A DNA stretch of 61,226 nucleotides from Acanthaster planci (GCF_001949145.1 NW_019091562.1:415866-477091); one strand, 5' to 3'. Positions 35,201-48,326 are shown, numbered from the stretch's first letter. Numbers and translations are program-made. Notes: generated by a model from the sequence alone, not told the origin.

Positions 35201-38200
35201 ATTGTGTTTTTGCACCTGTGTCTGTTTTCCTTTGGCTGGCTCCTTCTTCTTCTGGAGTGGTTTCAGGCCCGGCGGGGTGGCAAGAGAGATGTTGGGATCG
35301 TCCAGATTGATCTTCTCCTTGAGGGGAGTGATGGGGCGATTGTCACCTGCTGACGGTGCCTTCAGCGTGCTCATACCTAGAAGAGGAAATCAAAAAAAAG
35401 AAGAAAACATTGCCAACATTTGCCAGGAGGGAGGTTTGTGACAGGAGGGTAACTTTTATCCAGTGCAGCATGCAATGCTCAGAGGGCCACCTGAGCCACA
35501 AGCAAATATCTGGCTTTGGATACAATGATTGTGTTTTTCAAATCGGAACTTCAGAGACAGAGACTTCAGAGACTTGTTTTATATTACTAAATCGTCAGCA
35601 TCTTTAGGATGATATGATTATACAAAGACTCAACTCCAAATTAAAGACTAAGGTTAGCCATTTCTTCACTGACTCTTCCTTGAGTGGTTCCTACGTAGGT
35701 GCTTTTATAGCTTACAAGAAAATAGGCCCATCTGCCTCTATTTCCATGGCATTTAAGCAACCACGGCAGTAACACTTGTCATGAACATTTGTCAAGTTTT
35801 TCCAGTCCAAACAAGTGACTGGAAACAATTTTAAAGAAAGGGGGAGCTACACAAGGGCTTTTTTTTTTACTTTTGTAAGTTGTCAGTGGCACCGATGCCC
35901 CGACTAAAAGCAAAGCGACAAAAAAGAGGCAATATAAGGAGGCAATACCATTTTTAGTAATTAAGATCTTGCTCTAAATCATCTTGTGAAGCATGGGGTC
36001 TAGCCACTTACCTTCTTCACTGTACGGGTTAGGTGACACAGCTGGCTTAATGGGTCTATCGTCATAGGATTGGTATGGACCTAAGAGAATAGCCAATACG
36101 ACATTTCCCCATTAATGTGGTGATTAACAGGAAAATATTCAGTAGCAGAAACAATTAACTACCAAGCTCTCATACAATACCACAATCAGCTCCTAGTCAG
36201 TTTCCCAAATGGTTTGTTGGTTAACGCTTTCATGGAATGTAAATTGTTCTTGACTATCGGATGATTTCTGGCCAGCAAATCTATCAGATGAGCTTTTTGT
36301 ATCCTCTAACCAGCTCCTGAAGTTTGCTTCAACTCTGGTTGAACTCAGTTTCTTAAGTCTCCACTTTAATTGGGACAGATTCTGGTTACCTTGAGGATTT
36401 ATTTTATCGCAACACTGAACCATTCTTCCGAGCCAAACTTTATTCAACAGTTTGCAAGAAGACTAATGGAAGCATGCTGTGTGTGCAATTTTGGACCTTC
36501 AGCTTATTGTCACCCCCAAGATCTTTTGCATTTTAATTCCTCTGAAGAACTACTTGTACGAATGATCTGACACTGTCATGTCAGGTGGAATGTTTAGTGT
36601 TGGGTCTTGCTTCAAGCTGCCATTCTTGGCCACAGACCTTGCTATATCACATTTTACAAAACAGCTGCATAAATCTCAGCCATCTGCTTGGTGGATCATT
36701 GAACACGTGCCATTGAATAATCAGTTCTGTTCAACGGTACCCTTGACTAAAATGTCATTTCACTTGACTGGTTCCCGCCCCACGATTCAGAATTTACTTG
36801 ATCTCGTTAGACTCTGGGAACATACCTTCCTTTGTGTATGCACTGGGAGACACTGTTGGCTTGACAGGCCTGTCATCATAGGAATGGTATGAAACTGAAA
36901 TCCAATATCAATGAAGCAAAGGTCAATAACACCAAAGCTTTCTACTACTGTAAAACTTACAGAAGTGAACTTTTAAATGCTGAGATGTGATGACACTTCT
37001 GTACAGAGAGCTTGAGCCAGTAAATACAAATCCCTCTCCATCGATGAGTTCATCATGATGACAAACATGTACATGTCGATAATCGTTCATTTTGATATTG
37101 ACGGTGCATGAAGCCTTCTGTCCATATTATTTCTTGGAAGAAGTTTCATTATTTCAAAGGCCCGTTTAAAATGTAAGAGATGACACTGGAGGGCAAACAC
37201 TTAGAACGCTTCTTGTAAAAATGGAATGTGAAGCAAGCACGTGACTTCAAGTTGGAAGAAAAAACTTCTTGATGGGGAATGTTGAAAAACATCCAATTCT
37301 TTTTTTTGGGCCGAAAGCTTCTGAATATTTCAACAAGTTGATCGGCATTGCAGAAACATCGAATCTGATCATGGGATAAAACACGGCACAATATCTCTGG
37401 CAGCAGTGTTACCTTCTCGGACAGTGCCCATGTCCTCTCGCTCCCAGTTACTGACAGTGTCCCCCATCCCTCCACTGTCATCATAATAGGTGTCTGGTGA
37501 CGTAGCTGGTAGCCGGCCCCGGAATGACCCCTCGCTGTAACCCTGTGAGCGCTCACCGTAATGCACCGGTTGATGTTGCTGCGTATGGCAAAAACAAAAT
37601 GATCAGGTGATCACAGTAGCCAACAGAAACTGTCCTTTCATTTCTGATATAAGACTGTGTTGAATATTCAAATATTGGAAACTTCTGACAATCTTCAAAT
37701 ATTCAGAAATATTTTTAACATTTCTTCACTTAATTTGGACCCATTTTTAAACATGACCCCCCCAAAAACAAATTCTCAGCATTTTACAATGTTTCAACCT
37801 AATCACTACTTACTACAAGCAGCAGTTTTAGGCCGAAGTGAAAAGCCATTTCAAAATGACAGTGTGTGGTTTTGTGCGCTCTTATAACTGCTACTGTTAT
37901 TGCTTTCTTCACCCAAAACTGTGCTTCTGGTAACACTGGGCATTTGACTACACCATCAACGGAAATATGAACATTTCACTATGAAGTCTTTTAAAAATTT
38001 GGGGGGCCAGTGTTGTAGTTGAGCCTATCACAAGTCCGGTCATAAGTAAGCGGAGGAAAAATGGCAAAGGAATGTTTCTGTTACAGTTCATTTTATTTCA
38101 AGTATCTTGTGACTTGGTTTAACCACTTCGCGCCAGGCCCATTTATCCATGTTTATTCTGCTGAGCTGGGTGATTTTTCATTTTTTTCTGTTTTCAAATT

Positions 38201-41200
38201 TTTTTGAAAATTCATAACTTCATTTACTGGACATTTACACACACCCGAATGACTGTCTGGTTGATACTCTAATTTGACAGACAACATCTATTGATGCCCA
38301 AGTATTTCAGCCAGGCCTGCTGCCTTGTAAAAAAAGCCCAGATTGTTCGGTGTTATGTAATTTTCTTTTGTTCCCGAAATTGGCAGTGCGCTGCTGGCGT
38401 CTTTTCAATAAGGGCCAAATTAGCGTGCAGCGGTATTGTATCGCTCATCATTTGAGCGCTGGAGCGCTTTTGTCACCGGTGGAAATCCGCTGGTGCTGAA
38501 TGCCACAAACAGTGGTATAATCTTTCAAAACAATGACGGATTTCCTCTGCTACTGACAACTGAAAAAAGGTTGCCAATTCCCAGCAGCTTGGTCTTTTGT
38601 TCTGAGTACGGTCTTTTGTTACAAGGCCCAGCTCTTTTGTCCGATTTCGGGCAGCCTGGCATTGCATGTAAAGAAAATGAACCCGAAACCGGGCTTCCTG
38701 TCGCAAAGTGGTTAAGACTGGATGACCTATGGTGGACTTGTTGTGAACAGGCAGGGACTGGTGATGGACTCAATAGCAAGACTTGACCGGGCCATTCCGC
38801 TGGGCCTGGGTCAATTCTCACTGAGAGAAAGAATAGGGAGTAACTTTAAGTCCCCACATGACCCTGTCAGTTCACATCAAATCACAAAATATGGAGGGCC
38901 TGACGTTTCGATCCTAGCAGAATCTTTCTCCAAGGCAGAGTGACAAGTGGACAGGACAAACCAAGCATGGACACATGCAGGACAAAAGGAAATGTCAAGA
39001 AAGCTGCAGGCTGGATAAAGGGGCCAGGGGTAAAGGGGACTGCATGAAAAGCATGGTTGAGTAACAAAGGGATGTAAGGTGGGGAGAGATCAAAAAAATC
39101 TACAATGGAACTAACTGGACCCAAGGGGGGAGGGGTTATAATCTGCAGACAAAAGAGACGGAAAGAAAAGAGTGTTAGTAGTCCCTTCTTGGATGTTCAG
39201 GACATGGGCTGGGGTTGTATGGTGTAGAGGGGATTGATCCAAAGCTTCTCCCTGTTGAAGCAAAACAGCATCTTCATGGTGCCCAAGTGATTCTATGCCC
39301 TGTAAGATCACGTCAATATATACCTAGACTTCAAACGGAATTGGTACTAAAATGACAAGCTAAACGACTTGGAAACACAACAATACTAGTGTTGAAAGCT
39401 TTCAGCACACTGCCTTTACACACCAATGCCCTTCAGATCCCATCTACAGTCAACTCTTGGTAATACGAGCTTGGGTAAGACAAGATTCCGGTTAAGACGA
39501 GCACATTTTGCTAGTCCCACCCAAAGTGTGTACACTCCTATGAGGAAAAAACTTTAAGATGAGCTTAGGTAATACGAGATTTTGGTTGAGACGAGTGCTT
39601 TTTCCTGTCCGGTCGAGTGCAAATGTATTGTTATCTCTCTATTTATCACAAGTATTTTGAAAACAACTTGTCAATCAACAAATCAATTCAATACGGGTGC
39701 TGTTGTACATGAGCACGGTGTGGTAATAATGCTCGCTAATCCATGACTGCAGTTTTGGACATTGTAGATTCCCAAATGATCAAAGGGGTTTTCTATGTGG
39801 GCGCTTTCATGCAGCCCCTTAATGTGATGGACAGTGTTTGTGATTCCCACGCCACCAGAGGACCTGACCAGATTGAAACTTGTTATAAACTCCCCACCAA
39901 AACATGACAAGAATAAGAAAATGCCCCTACCCAACTTATAAACTAAAGTAAAATTCATTTGTTGTTAAAATCCATTTTTCTCTTAACCGTAGATATCCTT
40001 TTGGAAGTCAAATTTGTGAGTTCTGAATCCCAAAAATTAAAAAACCCCTTCATTTCCCACTAAAAATATATTATCCAGGCCCCGACCTATGCCTTCTATT
40101 GTCTACCAAAAATTTGCTGGTTTCCTTCACTTTGCACATGTATAAAATTGCATCTGTTTAGTCGGTCACCCACTATGTTAATGTACTTATGTACGCGTTC
40201 CCTCGCAACAGCGACCACGCCGTGCAGGTTACGTCACTTCAACAATGATTGGTGATGAGTCCACTTGCCCCTTTGTTGCGTTTTATTAATTTCCACATCG
40301 TTCTTCTTAGTTACAGTATAATATGTTTTATTACAACACTTTAATCTACATGTAGGCCTACATGACACTTTCACAAATAACATGTCAGAACCGTTTTGAA
40401 AGTAAATTCGTCGACTTCAACAGTAGTACAATCGACAAACGACACACACGAGTGGGAAACAACTTTCGCTTAAGATGAGGTTCCGGATAACACAAGATAC
40501 TTAAGTCCTGAGGCCCTCGTATTAACGAGAGTCGACTGTACTCTGAGCACACATTGACACTGCCTTAGGCACTGCAGACACGGGTTCCGATGGCACGTGA
40601 TGCTGCCACGGAGGTCCCAGACACAGTCTCAGTGAGGTACAAATAGCTAGAAAGTATGTCGTTCCATGCCTACCTCTCCTCGTCCACCTTGCCAGGCTGG
40701 CCGGTTGAAGGTCCCTATCGTCCCCTTCAGTACCTCCTTCCTCTGGATGTTCTCCACCAGGTTGTTTCTTGCATGCGCACTGCCGGAAATAAAGGATGTG
40801 TCGTTTCTACATTTCGGTGCAGGGGAGGCGCATAACACTGTGCGGGCTACTCACGAAAAACCATGGACTCAGTGGTTGCCCCCCCCATTGTTACATGCAA
40901 TCATTGCACGGAATGCACATGGCCAATGTATTGACAGAATGTACACGAACACACTCAGATGCTTCGCTAAGCGGAATGCATCGATACATTACCCAGAATC
41001 TCAACAAAATTCCGTGCCATTTTTGGAAAGAGTCGGACATGTTAAACTACATGTGCATACATCCTTCATGTCAAAGGGCAGCATGCCCATTTTTTTTGTG
41101 GAGACAGTGATAAATGAGATTCCATGAGCAAGTCCCTTCGGTGCAAGGAAAATCATGTTGAAATTGGAGGATTTGAGGACTGTCGGGGTTACCCATCAAA

Positions 41201-44200
41201 AACCTCCTCAGAAGTGGGCACGCGACATGCATTAACAAGTTGTTTCCTGCAAGGCACAGAATATGCATGTCTGACTTTCGTCTCGATGAGCATAAAACCC
41301 ACACAGCAATTCTGCACTGACCCCTTTTGCACAGCATTGATAGTGTTCAAGTAACCCGTGTGAGTACTCATTGAGTCCACTGGAATGCAAAAAAGTCCTC
41401 TCACCTGATGACCTGCGCCTTCTCGTCAGCCAGCTGCATCTTCCTGATCCGCATGCGCTCCTTGGGGGTCAGGTGCTTGTAGGGGTCCTGGACAGTGGGG
41501 CCCTGGTGCTGCTGGGGGTGGGGCGGGGCCTGCTGTGGGTACTCTCGCAGCGAGACATCCTGCAGGTCCTCCAGGTGGGTCTTCTCCCTCAGCAAGGTGG
41601 CCAGCTCCTGCGTGTCCCGCTCGATGTACTCCCGTGACTCCTCCCGCTGTTCCTTCATCTCCACGATGCGCCTCTTCATCTTCTGCTCGAGAAAATGAGG
41701 GGTGGACGAAAAAACAGGGGAACCATTCTTAGCCTGTTCTAAGAAGTGCTACTGGGTGTGCCAGGTATTTCAGTATTTCACACAAAGCGTGCAAACAATG
41801 AAGCATGTCTCTGGTTTTCCGGATGATCAATTAACACTCATGCAGTATCGGCTCTATCAGTGCGACCACACACTGACTCAAGCAACCTGATCATGTCCAA
41901 GCTAGCATCGCATCAGGTGATATTATTCCAAGTGAGACCTTTATCTAGCTAAAATTATGAATTGGCTTGTATCATGGAGCCACTGATGAATGCAGAAAAA
42001 CATCTGCCCAGGGCTGGAATTCAAAGCATGGATCTGAGTCGAAAGGCTAACTGCCTACCACAAGAATGTTCATTCTGACAGGTGTACTGGTTGCTGCCTC
42101 TATGCCTATGCTCCTAGTGCACAAAACTGCTTGTGTATTGTGAACTGAACTGACTGGCAGTGCTGATAACACAAGAAGTAGATGCTGAGAGTTGAGAGAA
42201 GGCTTAAGCAAGCGAGGGAGTGAACATGTAAAGGCTGGAGGGTGCCCCAATAAATATGAGCGCACGCGTACGTGGTCCTTGTGCAAGGAATCCATCGGGA
42301 AAGGGTACGAGGGCTGTGCACGTACTTTAAGACCTGCTCGCCAAGACAAATGTTGTCTCAGCAGTGTCTTTTAAAGCTATTAGATAAACTTCTATCTTCA
42401 CAGCCTACCTCCATGTGTCGCAACACAAATGGTAACTTTGTCACTTCGGTGGCTGACGGCCTCTTGTCAGGATCTCGGTTCAACATTCTGCAGGAGTAAC
42501 AAGCAGAAGATAATCCCCTGACACATCTTTCTGCAGACAAACCTGACACGGTGTGTTTCAAGGAATGGTTTGAAGAACTCAACCTCAACTGAATGGCAGT
42601 CATAAGGCCTTTGTTGGCCCAAGAATTCTGGCAAGTCAACTGAAACATTTTAATACAGGTCCAACATGCTGAGTTTGAAGTAACTCAAATGGATTACACT
42701 TAGAAAGACAGGAACAGACTATTTCAGCGACCCCCTTCTGCCCCCCGGTGTGGGCATAAAAAGTCGGACAAGATGGCAGCTAATTTCATTGTGTACAGCA
42801 AATTAACACATTTTTTTTATCTAGGATGAAGTCCTTTTGCAGAGGGCTTCAAACTCTGCACAACTTCTGTACTCAAGGAGGTGAACATTTGGCCACCCAC
42901 CGAAATTGAGAAACCAAACTCAGGACCTTTTTTAGGGCCACATACTTACATATTCAACAGCTCTTGGATGTTGCTGTCGTACTTCTTTGGTATCTCTGGG
43001 ATTTTTCCTTCCACTATCTTGTACATGACGCCCATCAGTGACTGGCCCTCAAAGGCATGCTGGAGGGAACACAACTCGTAGAGTATGCAGGCAATGGACC
43101 TAAATAGGAGCAGATGCACGGGACAGATTACTGTGATGAATCCACCTTGAGCAGAAGCACCCCCTCATTGGTTGAAAAGAGCAATGTTGGTGGGGAGTGC
43201 CCATTTTGTTGGCAGCTACACAACCGGAACGCGTGCATTTCTCAGCCTTTTGTGAACCAGTGAATTTGAAGTTCCTACCAAAGGAACCTCCACTGCTAGG
43301 ATAGTTGCGCCCTCTCTTGGTCCTGCTCAGGGCGGGTAGCCTCAACCACTCCAGCTGAGTAAATGCCGTGGAGATGCAACACAGCAGATAGTTGCCTAGT
43401 AAATAAAGTATCTACTTAACAAAAACCAGTTCCCAGCTGAAAATGCTACAAAAGCACTGCAAATTGCTCTTGACTGATTTTTTGGGCTGATTTTTGAAAT
43501 TTGTAATGGTAGTACTTTTTGCTTGGCTGCATGACGAAACTGGGACTAGAACTGCCCGACTCCCAGCAATAGGATTCCAAAACCGTCAGTTGAGAAGTGG
43601 CCTCAGCAGGTCACTATGAATCTTGCCATCTTCATTAGAGTGTCCATGTTTATTTCCTCCACAACTAATGCAACTGGTGCTGAGGGGATTCTATTGGGCA
43701 GTAACGGTCAATGGCACTGCGAGTCAACTCGTATGGAATATGGTGTGTGCATAGTATGCACACTTGTTAACATGAGTATGTGTGGGGTGCAGTATACACA
43801 ATTGATTTTCGTGTAAATGTGCACAAACAGACAGCATCACAGAAGAAATGACATTCTGCAATGCACAGGCTTTCGACTAATCAATTGCCCACCTGCCGAT
43901 ATTTCACTGATGTCAACAGAGGATCACAGCGCATGACACACAAGTCACCATCTACCAATACTAGTAGCAGAAATTTAAGAAAGGAAAATATAGACACAAC
44001 CCACGACATACTCACCAAACATCTGATTTGGAATTGTAGCCCTCATGTTTTAGCACTTCAGGGCTCATGTAGTACGGGGTACCGGTGAACGTGCTGGCCA
44101 TGTCGGTGGTGCCCATCAGCACGCGGGAAATGCCAAAGTCACCGATCTTGATCATGTTGTTCTTCAAGAAGATGTTTCGGGTCTTTAAATCTCGATGGAG

Positions 44201-47200
44201 GACTCTCCTACATGCATATTAAAAAAAATAAATAAATAAAAAAATCGACACACACTCTCGGTCAGGATTTCCTTTGAACTTTACTGCTATCCTACAGTAG
44301 ATACACCGTGTAATATCCAGTTGTTTATCCCTAATAGCCCTGAATCCTCCAATTTTGATATGATTTTGCACACACCCCAGGGAGTTAGGGTTATTCCGAC
44401 AAGTCACTGCACACTTTCTAGGGTAACAAATGCAGTCACATATTAATTTGACAGTGCAGTCATTTTTTCCCATTATGCAGACAACAATGAAAAGGCTAAT
44501 CCCTTCAGGAAGTATTAAATGCATACATGTATGATGAAAACTGTACATGTACGTACATGTAGGATTTCATAAACATACATGTATCAACAGGTAATTCAAA
44601 GTTTTGCAATTTAAAATTTCAATAAATTATTACTGAAACGACAGGAATCCTATTTACCAGATTAATGTAATAAAAAATGTTAAACCAACTTCTCAATATT
44701 ATAAAAATGTCAAAGGAACAATATATTTTACATTCATTTGTTCATTGCATAGTATACCTATTTAAAACAGTTCCTTGTAATAACTGTTTTGCATCTGTTC
44801 GTTAATAAAAAAACTCTCCATAATGGTACCTGAAGATTCATGAACAAATTTTTCCTCTTAGGAACAATCAGATACAAATGTACATTAATTAAAACCCAAC
44901 CCAATAGGGTGTATAAATCGTATTGAAATTGGAGGATTTGGGACTGTTAGGGTTAAGAAAAAATGTGGATCAATGGAATTCAACCCTTGCTTTCAAGTAT
45001 ACATTTCATCCTGCATGTTGATGTCCTCAAATGGATATAAACAGTTGCCATAGGAACAGTGATTCATATTTACCCTCCTGACCAAAGAGGTCACCTGTAA
45101 GAGTGCCTGAGGTCAAGCAGCCAGCACTGGGACCTGGTGACATGTGACCTATTGGGACTAGTTTTAACAGATGAGGGCCCGTTAATCACAATAGAGCTGT
45201 CTACTGTGTGGAGCTGTGACAGGTTGTTGGGTGTAAAGTTCACTGATTACACTTACAGGGATTGGTACTGTACATGTACATGCTGTGTACATCTTATTGT
45301 GTACATCACATGTCTGCATGTGTAGCATACATTGTAACGAGTTTCACCTGCTGATACATGCAGAGTGTGTGTGGATGAATGGTATCAATAGCACGTAATG
45401 CATGCGCAAACTATCAATCAGGGCCCTGTAATAATATTTTTCTGTGCCAAAAAATGTCTGCATTTATGTTTCAGAATTAAGTGTCTCTGGGGGACACTAC
45501 ACGGCACATTCAATTTTGCGTGTCATGAGGATGCAATGAAGTTGATTTGGAAAATTGAATCATGTTGGAAATTATCAGCAGGTTTTTGTTTGGGGCAATT
45601 TCTCTGAATGCACACACAGCATGAGGTTTACTTGAAAATCCAGCTTCCATTTCATAATTAGTATTTTTTTATATTCCAACTTGTGTCAATCATAAACAAG
45701 AACTAAACCTCACTGGCATATTACATATGAGCCCTATACAAAACTATGTCTAAGCTTCCAGCAAATCAACCAATGGTGCTACATCAAACTCACATGAACT
45801 TCCAACCGATGCAGAAATAACACTGGGCTGTTTGTGGTATTTACATTGATGAATGTTTTTTGTGAGTTTTGCTTATTTTGTACGTTTTAGGGAAATTTAT
45901 TGCTGAAGTCTTAATTTGTACAATGTTTACACAGACAGAAGCTGCAACGTTTGTATTGCTTCATAAACAGGAAATATCTCACAAATTAAACTTTATCAGG
46001 ACAACCAATAAAATCGCACCCCTTGCATTTTTATAAAAATTGTCCCAAACAGTTGACTCTGGACGAGCAGTACTCAAAATACCTTTTTTCCATTGTAACA
46101 CGTTATTTAATGAAGAAAATATGAACTTTTGTGGAAATGAAACAAGTCATCAGGTGTGTTCCAATTCAAGTGACCATTTAAACTAGAGATGCAATAAATT
46201 GGAAGGAGACAATTATGAATATTGACGACTGATTCTCTTATCCGATACTAAACTCAGACTTCTGGGAAGCCTGTGTTTTAACTTCACACATTTTTATCGA
46301 CTCTCAGAACTTGTTCTCAAGAAACAAATGCACATTTTTGAGAACATGAGGTCTTTGGAACACTATTACCTCCTTAAATATCAGTAGTCCTATGGTGGTC
46401 AAAGACACAGTCAATGGAAGCTTACTGCACGACGATGGAAAAAATCTCTTTTTTTTATTTCCACAGAGTCCTTTTAGGTTACACACAGTTTCCCCCTCCA
46501 TATATACAGCAGACACTGACACTGACCTGCTATGCATGTGCTGAACGGCAAGCACCAACTGTACAAACCAATCCATGATCAGGTTCTGGTCAAACTGCCG
46601 ACCGGATTTCTTGCAGGCCGTGATCTTGTCGTCTAGATCCCCGCCCTGCATTGCAATCAAGAAGTTTAGAAACTTTCAAGACTGATTGATACTGTTTCCC
46701 AAAATGATGAAATACATGAAACTCCCCGGGCATGTCAATACGGGAACCTTACTGAAAGCTAAATTGGATGAAACAAAATACATGTATATGCATGTACACG
46801 TATATCAAATGTGGCATCAGTTTGCTGCCAAGTGGTTGGTTTCTGAGACTTCTAAATTCAACCAAGCGAGAAAACCTTGAGAAAAAAGTACTAATAAAAA
46901 GATATTTTCAAAAATGCAATTTACAAGAAAAAAAAAAGCAGGCTGCCATTTTATCACACATTCATGAATACCTCAGTCTCCCTATTCAACGTGTAACGTG
47001 ACCATGCATTAACATCTGATAGTGCCCACGGAGTGGCATAATGCCCACTGCGTAAAACATGCACTGGTACCTGGATACGAGAGTTTACACTATCCTTATT
47101 GGTCACGAGTCTGCATGTGACACAACACGCAGAGTGTGTCATGTAGGCACCAAGTAATACACAAGGAGATTCTATTGGACAACTTTCAAAACGAATACCA

Positions 47201-48295
47201 TAAAATGGACGGGGTGTTCGGAAAAATCAAAGTACAATTTTAACACAATATCGTTGGAAATGCATCATTCAATTCTTTTGACTCTCTCAATATAAAAAGG
47301 TATTTATGAACGGGAATAATTATGTGCTTGGCCGGTCTTAAACTAATGTTCAACACCTTGCTCAGGAGAACAAATGTTGATAATGCTCTCGCCTGCGACT
47401 CGGGCATTAGTGGCGTCCATTCTCCTGTGCCGGTCTTAAAGCATGTTTAAGACTGGCCAAGCACATATTTATTCCCTTTGTTCAGCTCTACCTTCCGTAA
47501 CCTACAAGGAAAGAAGATTCCTGACACAATAAAATTCAACTTGACACTGAATGCAGCCCCATTGCACTTTTTATTCGATTTACTTAATTAATTTACTTAA
47601 TTTTACCTCGCAGTATTCTGTGATGATGCAGAAGAACTCCCCATCCAGGAAGCTGTCGTTGAACCTGACGATGTTGGGATGGTGCAACTTGGACAAAAGC
47701 TTGGCCTCGTGCATGGCGTCCACCGTCTCGTCTGGTGCCAAATCGCTGCACGATATCTCCTTCAAGACTTTCCTGTAATAGCCCACAAATTGTTTCAGGA
47801 AAATCAAAATCATTTATCAGAGTAAGGGCTTGTGTGATCAGATAGTTAGCAACCTTGCAGCGTTTTGACAAAATTGGCAGCATAGGAAACGTACTATGCT
47901 ACATGTAATAATTAAATTAGGTATTGGTCTGAGTTATCAAGGATTCAAAGCCTATGGCCTCTCCCCTTCTCCAAATATTAATCAGAGCATTGTGGACAAA
48001 AAGCTGTAGTGGCTGCTTTTTTTTTTCTCCTCGAAAAATAAACATCCTCCCTAAAAAAGATGGCCACCCAAGCTGCAAGATGTGGAAATGCCAGAGGGCC
48101 TGTGAATGTCATGTCTGGTATCTGCACTCACCATTCCTCTTCCCCCTTGTTGGTGTTAGCCTTGTTGTCATGCACCAGGTACGCCGTGCCATAGTTGCCG
48201 CTGCCCAGCTTTTTCTCCACCAAGTAGCGGTTGGCCAGCACACGGTGGTCGCTTTTGTCATCCTTGGGTTTTTTGACACCTCGTGCAGGAGGCAT
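32287..48295 (-). CDS. NEK11: NIMA-related kinase 11 homologue
   Basis: Sixteen exons on the minus strand: 48295-48132, 47772-47607, 46645-46527, 44207-44016, 43099-42950, 42487-42409, 41682-41405, 40779-40674, 37578-37413, 36894-36826, 36080-36012, 35376-35216, 34509-34210, 33269-33212, 33080-33005, 32500-32287. All phases agree: 788 residues (human 645). The start context is GCCACCATG. The kinase domain spans about 24-290: glycine loop GSGNYG 31-36, ATP lysine in KVLKEI (K59), HRDLKTRN 154-161, DFG 173-175, GTPYYMSPE. Next come a charged, probably coiled-coil segment, LTPKERMRIRKMQLADEKA as in human NEK11, a proline/lysine-rich linker (474-673), and the conserved tail SDCFLIDQLLFLEEQ. NEK11 acts in the G2/M DNA-damage checkpoint through CDC25A turnover. 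The extra length is mostly exons 9-13. Confidence 0.95.
33524..33695 (+). mobile_element. tRNA-derived SINE in the last NEK11 introns region
   Basis: Here the head is intact: GCTCGGTGGTCAAGTAGTTA (box-A-like), GTGGGTTCGAGTCCCACC (box B and T-stem), then AGTAAGCTTGTGAA, the tail hairpin CACTGAGCATACAGTG and a diverged AAACCCACTATAAA. The tRNA part is closest in look to an asparagine-type tRNA but is not a functional gene. Antisense to NEK11, in intron 13. Confidence 0.75.
34565..34770 (+). mobile_element. tRNA-derived SINE, second family
   Basis: The head is GTGTGGCTTAATGGTTGG (box A) and GGGGTTCGAATCC (box B). The body contains GATCCACCCAGAGGTATAAG then TGGGTACC, a module shared in diverged form with 24650-24805. 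It sits in NEK11 intron 12, antisense to the gene. Confidence 0.65.
36012..36894 (-). repeat. NEK11: Tandemly duplicated 69-base NEK11 exon (exons 10 and 11)
   Basis: Exon 10 (36894-36826) and exon 11 (36080-36012) are each exactly 69 bases, both enter and leave in phase 1, and are about 70% identical by eye. They encode SYHSYDDRPVKPTVSPSAY and PYQSYDDRPIKPAVSPNPY. The core SYDDRPxKPxVSP is invariant. Equal phase means either can be skipped without a frameshift. Confidence 0.9.
38123..38711. mobile_element. Non-autonomous piggyBac-like element in NEK11 intron 8
   Basis: The ends CCACTTCGCGCCAGG and (reverse) CCACTTTGCGACAGG match at 13 of 15 positions, and both are flanked by TTAA (38119-38122 and 38712-38715), the piggyBac target site. 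No transposase frame. TCTTTTGT occurs three times near the right end. Confidence 0.75.
38886..38945. repeat. Probable interspersed repeat fragment
   Basis: GCCTGACGTTTCGATCCTAG followed by CAGAATCTTTCTCCAAGGC resembles a motif seen near ends of retroelement-derived repeats in many animals. This rests on memory of the motif only. Confidence 0.3.
39447..40538. mobile_element. Non-autonomous pogo/Tigger-like (Tc1/mariner) element
   Basis: The left end begins CAGTCAACTCTTGGTAATAC and the right end in reverse CAGTCGACTCTCGTTAATAC, matching at 20 of the first 23 bases and flanked by the TA dinucleotide on each side. Subterminal copies of TAAGACGAG-like motifs repeat at both ends. The 1.09 kb core has no transposase ORF. 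It lies in NEK11 intron 8, beside the piggyBac-like element. Confidence 0.8.
41156..41195. repeat. Solo end of the 44325-44956 MITE family
   Basis: TTGAAATTGGAGGATTTGAG then GACTGTCGGGGTTA is the same terminus as the right end of the element at 44325-44956. It lies in NEK11 intron 7 with no partner end seen. Confidence 0.5.
43115..43330. repeat. Dispersed repeat, copy B
   Basis: This aligns with 18855-19030 from GAGCAGAAGCACCCCCTCAT to GCGCCCTCTCTTGGTCC in the same orientation. It lies in NEK11 intron 4. Confidence 0.6.
44325..44956. mobile_element. Inverted-repeat element in NEK11 intron 3
   Basis: The left end reads TTATCCCTAATAGCCC then TGAATCCTCCAATTTTGAT. The right end in reverse reads TTAACCCTAACAGTCC then CAAATCCTCCAATTTCAAT. 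The ends are about 35 bases, with the CCTCCAATTT core invariant. It is non-coding, 632 bases long. The superfamily is not assigned. Confidence 0.65.
47312..47476. mobile_element. Hairpin MITE in NEK11 intron 2
   Basis: Arms of about 33 bases, GGGAATAATTATGTGCTTGG.. and (reverse) GGGAATAAATATGTGCTTGG.., both continue into CC(G/A)GTCTTAAAC. An inner pair, AGGAGAA and TTCTCCT, is also inverted. A long foldback like this is typical of MITEs; no miRNA-like arm spacing is seen. Confidence 0.65.
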
Positions 48296-48326
48296 GGTGG
48301 CTTAAGACCTTTTTGGGTCGCTAGGT
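48296..48326 (-). other. NEK11: NEK11 5' UTR part of the first coding exon
   Basis: On the minus strand, TTCTCGTCAG at 48336-48327 is a good splice acceptor just upstream of the start codon. This implies that one or more non-coding exons lie further right. A matching donor, CAGG/GTAAGA, sits at 52497/52496 near the proposed promoter. This is inference from splice signals. Confidence 0.5.

Noticed and set aside
40666-41127. 153-codon plus ORF
   Set aside because: Antisense to NEK11 exon 8 and intron 7, and it runs through a MITE-family region. No homology seen.
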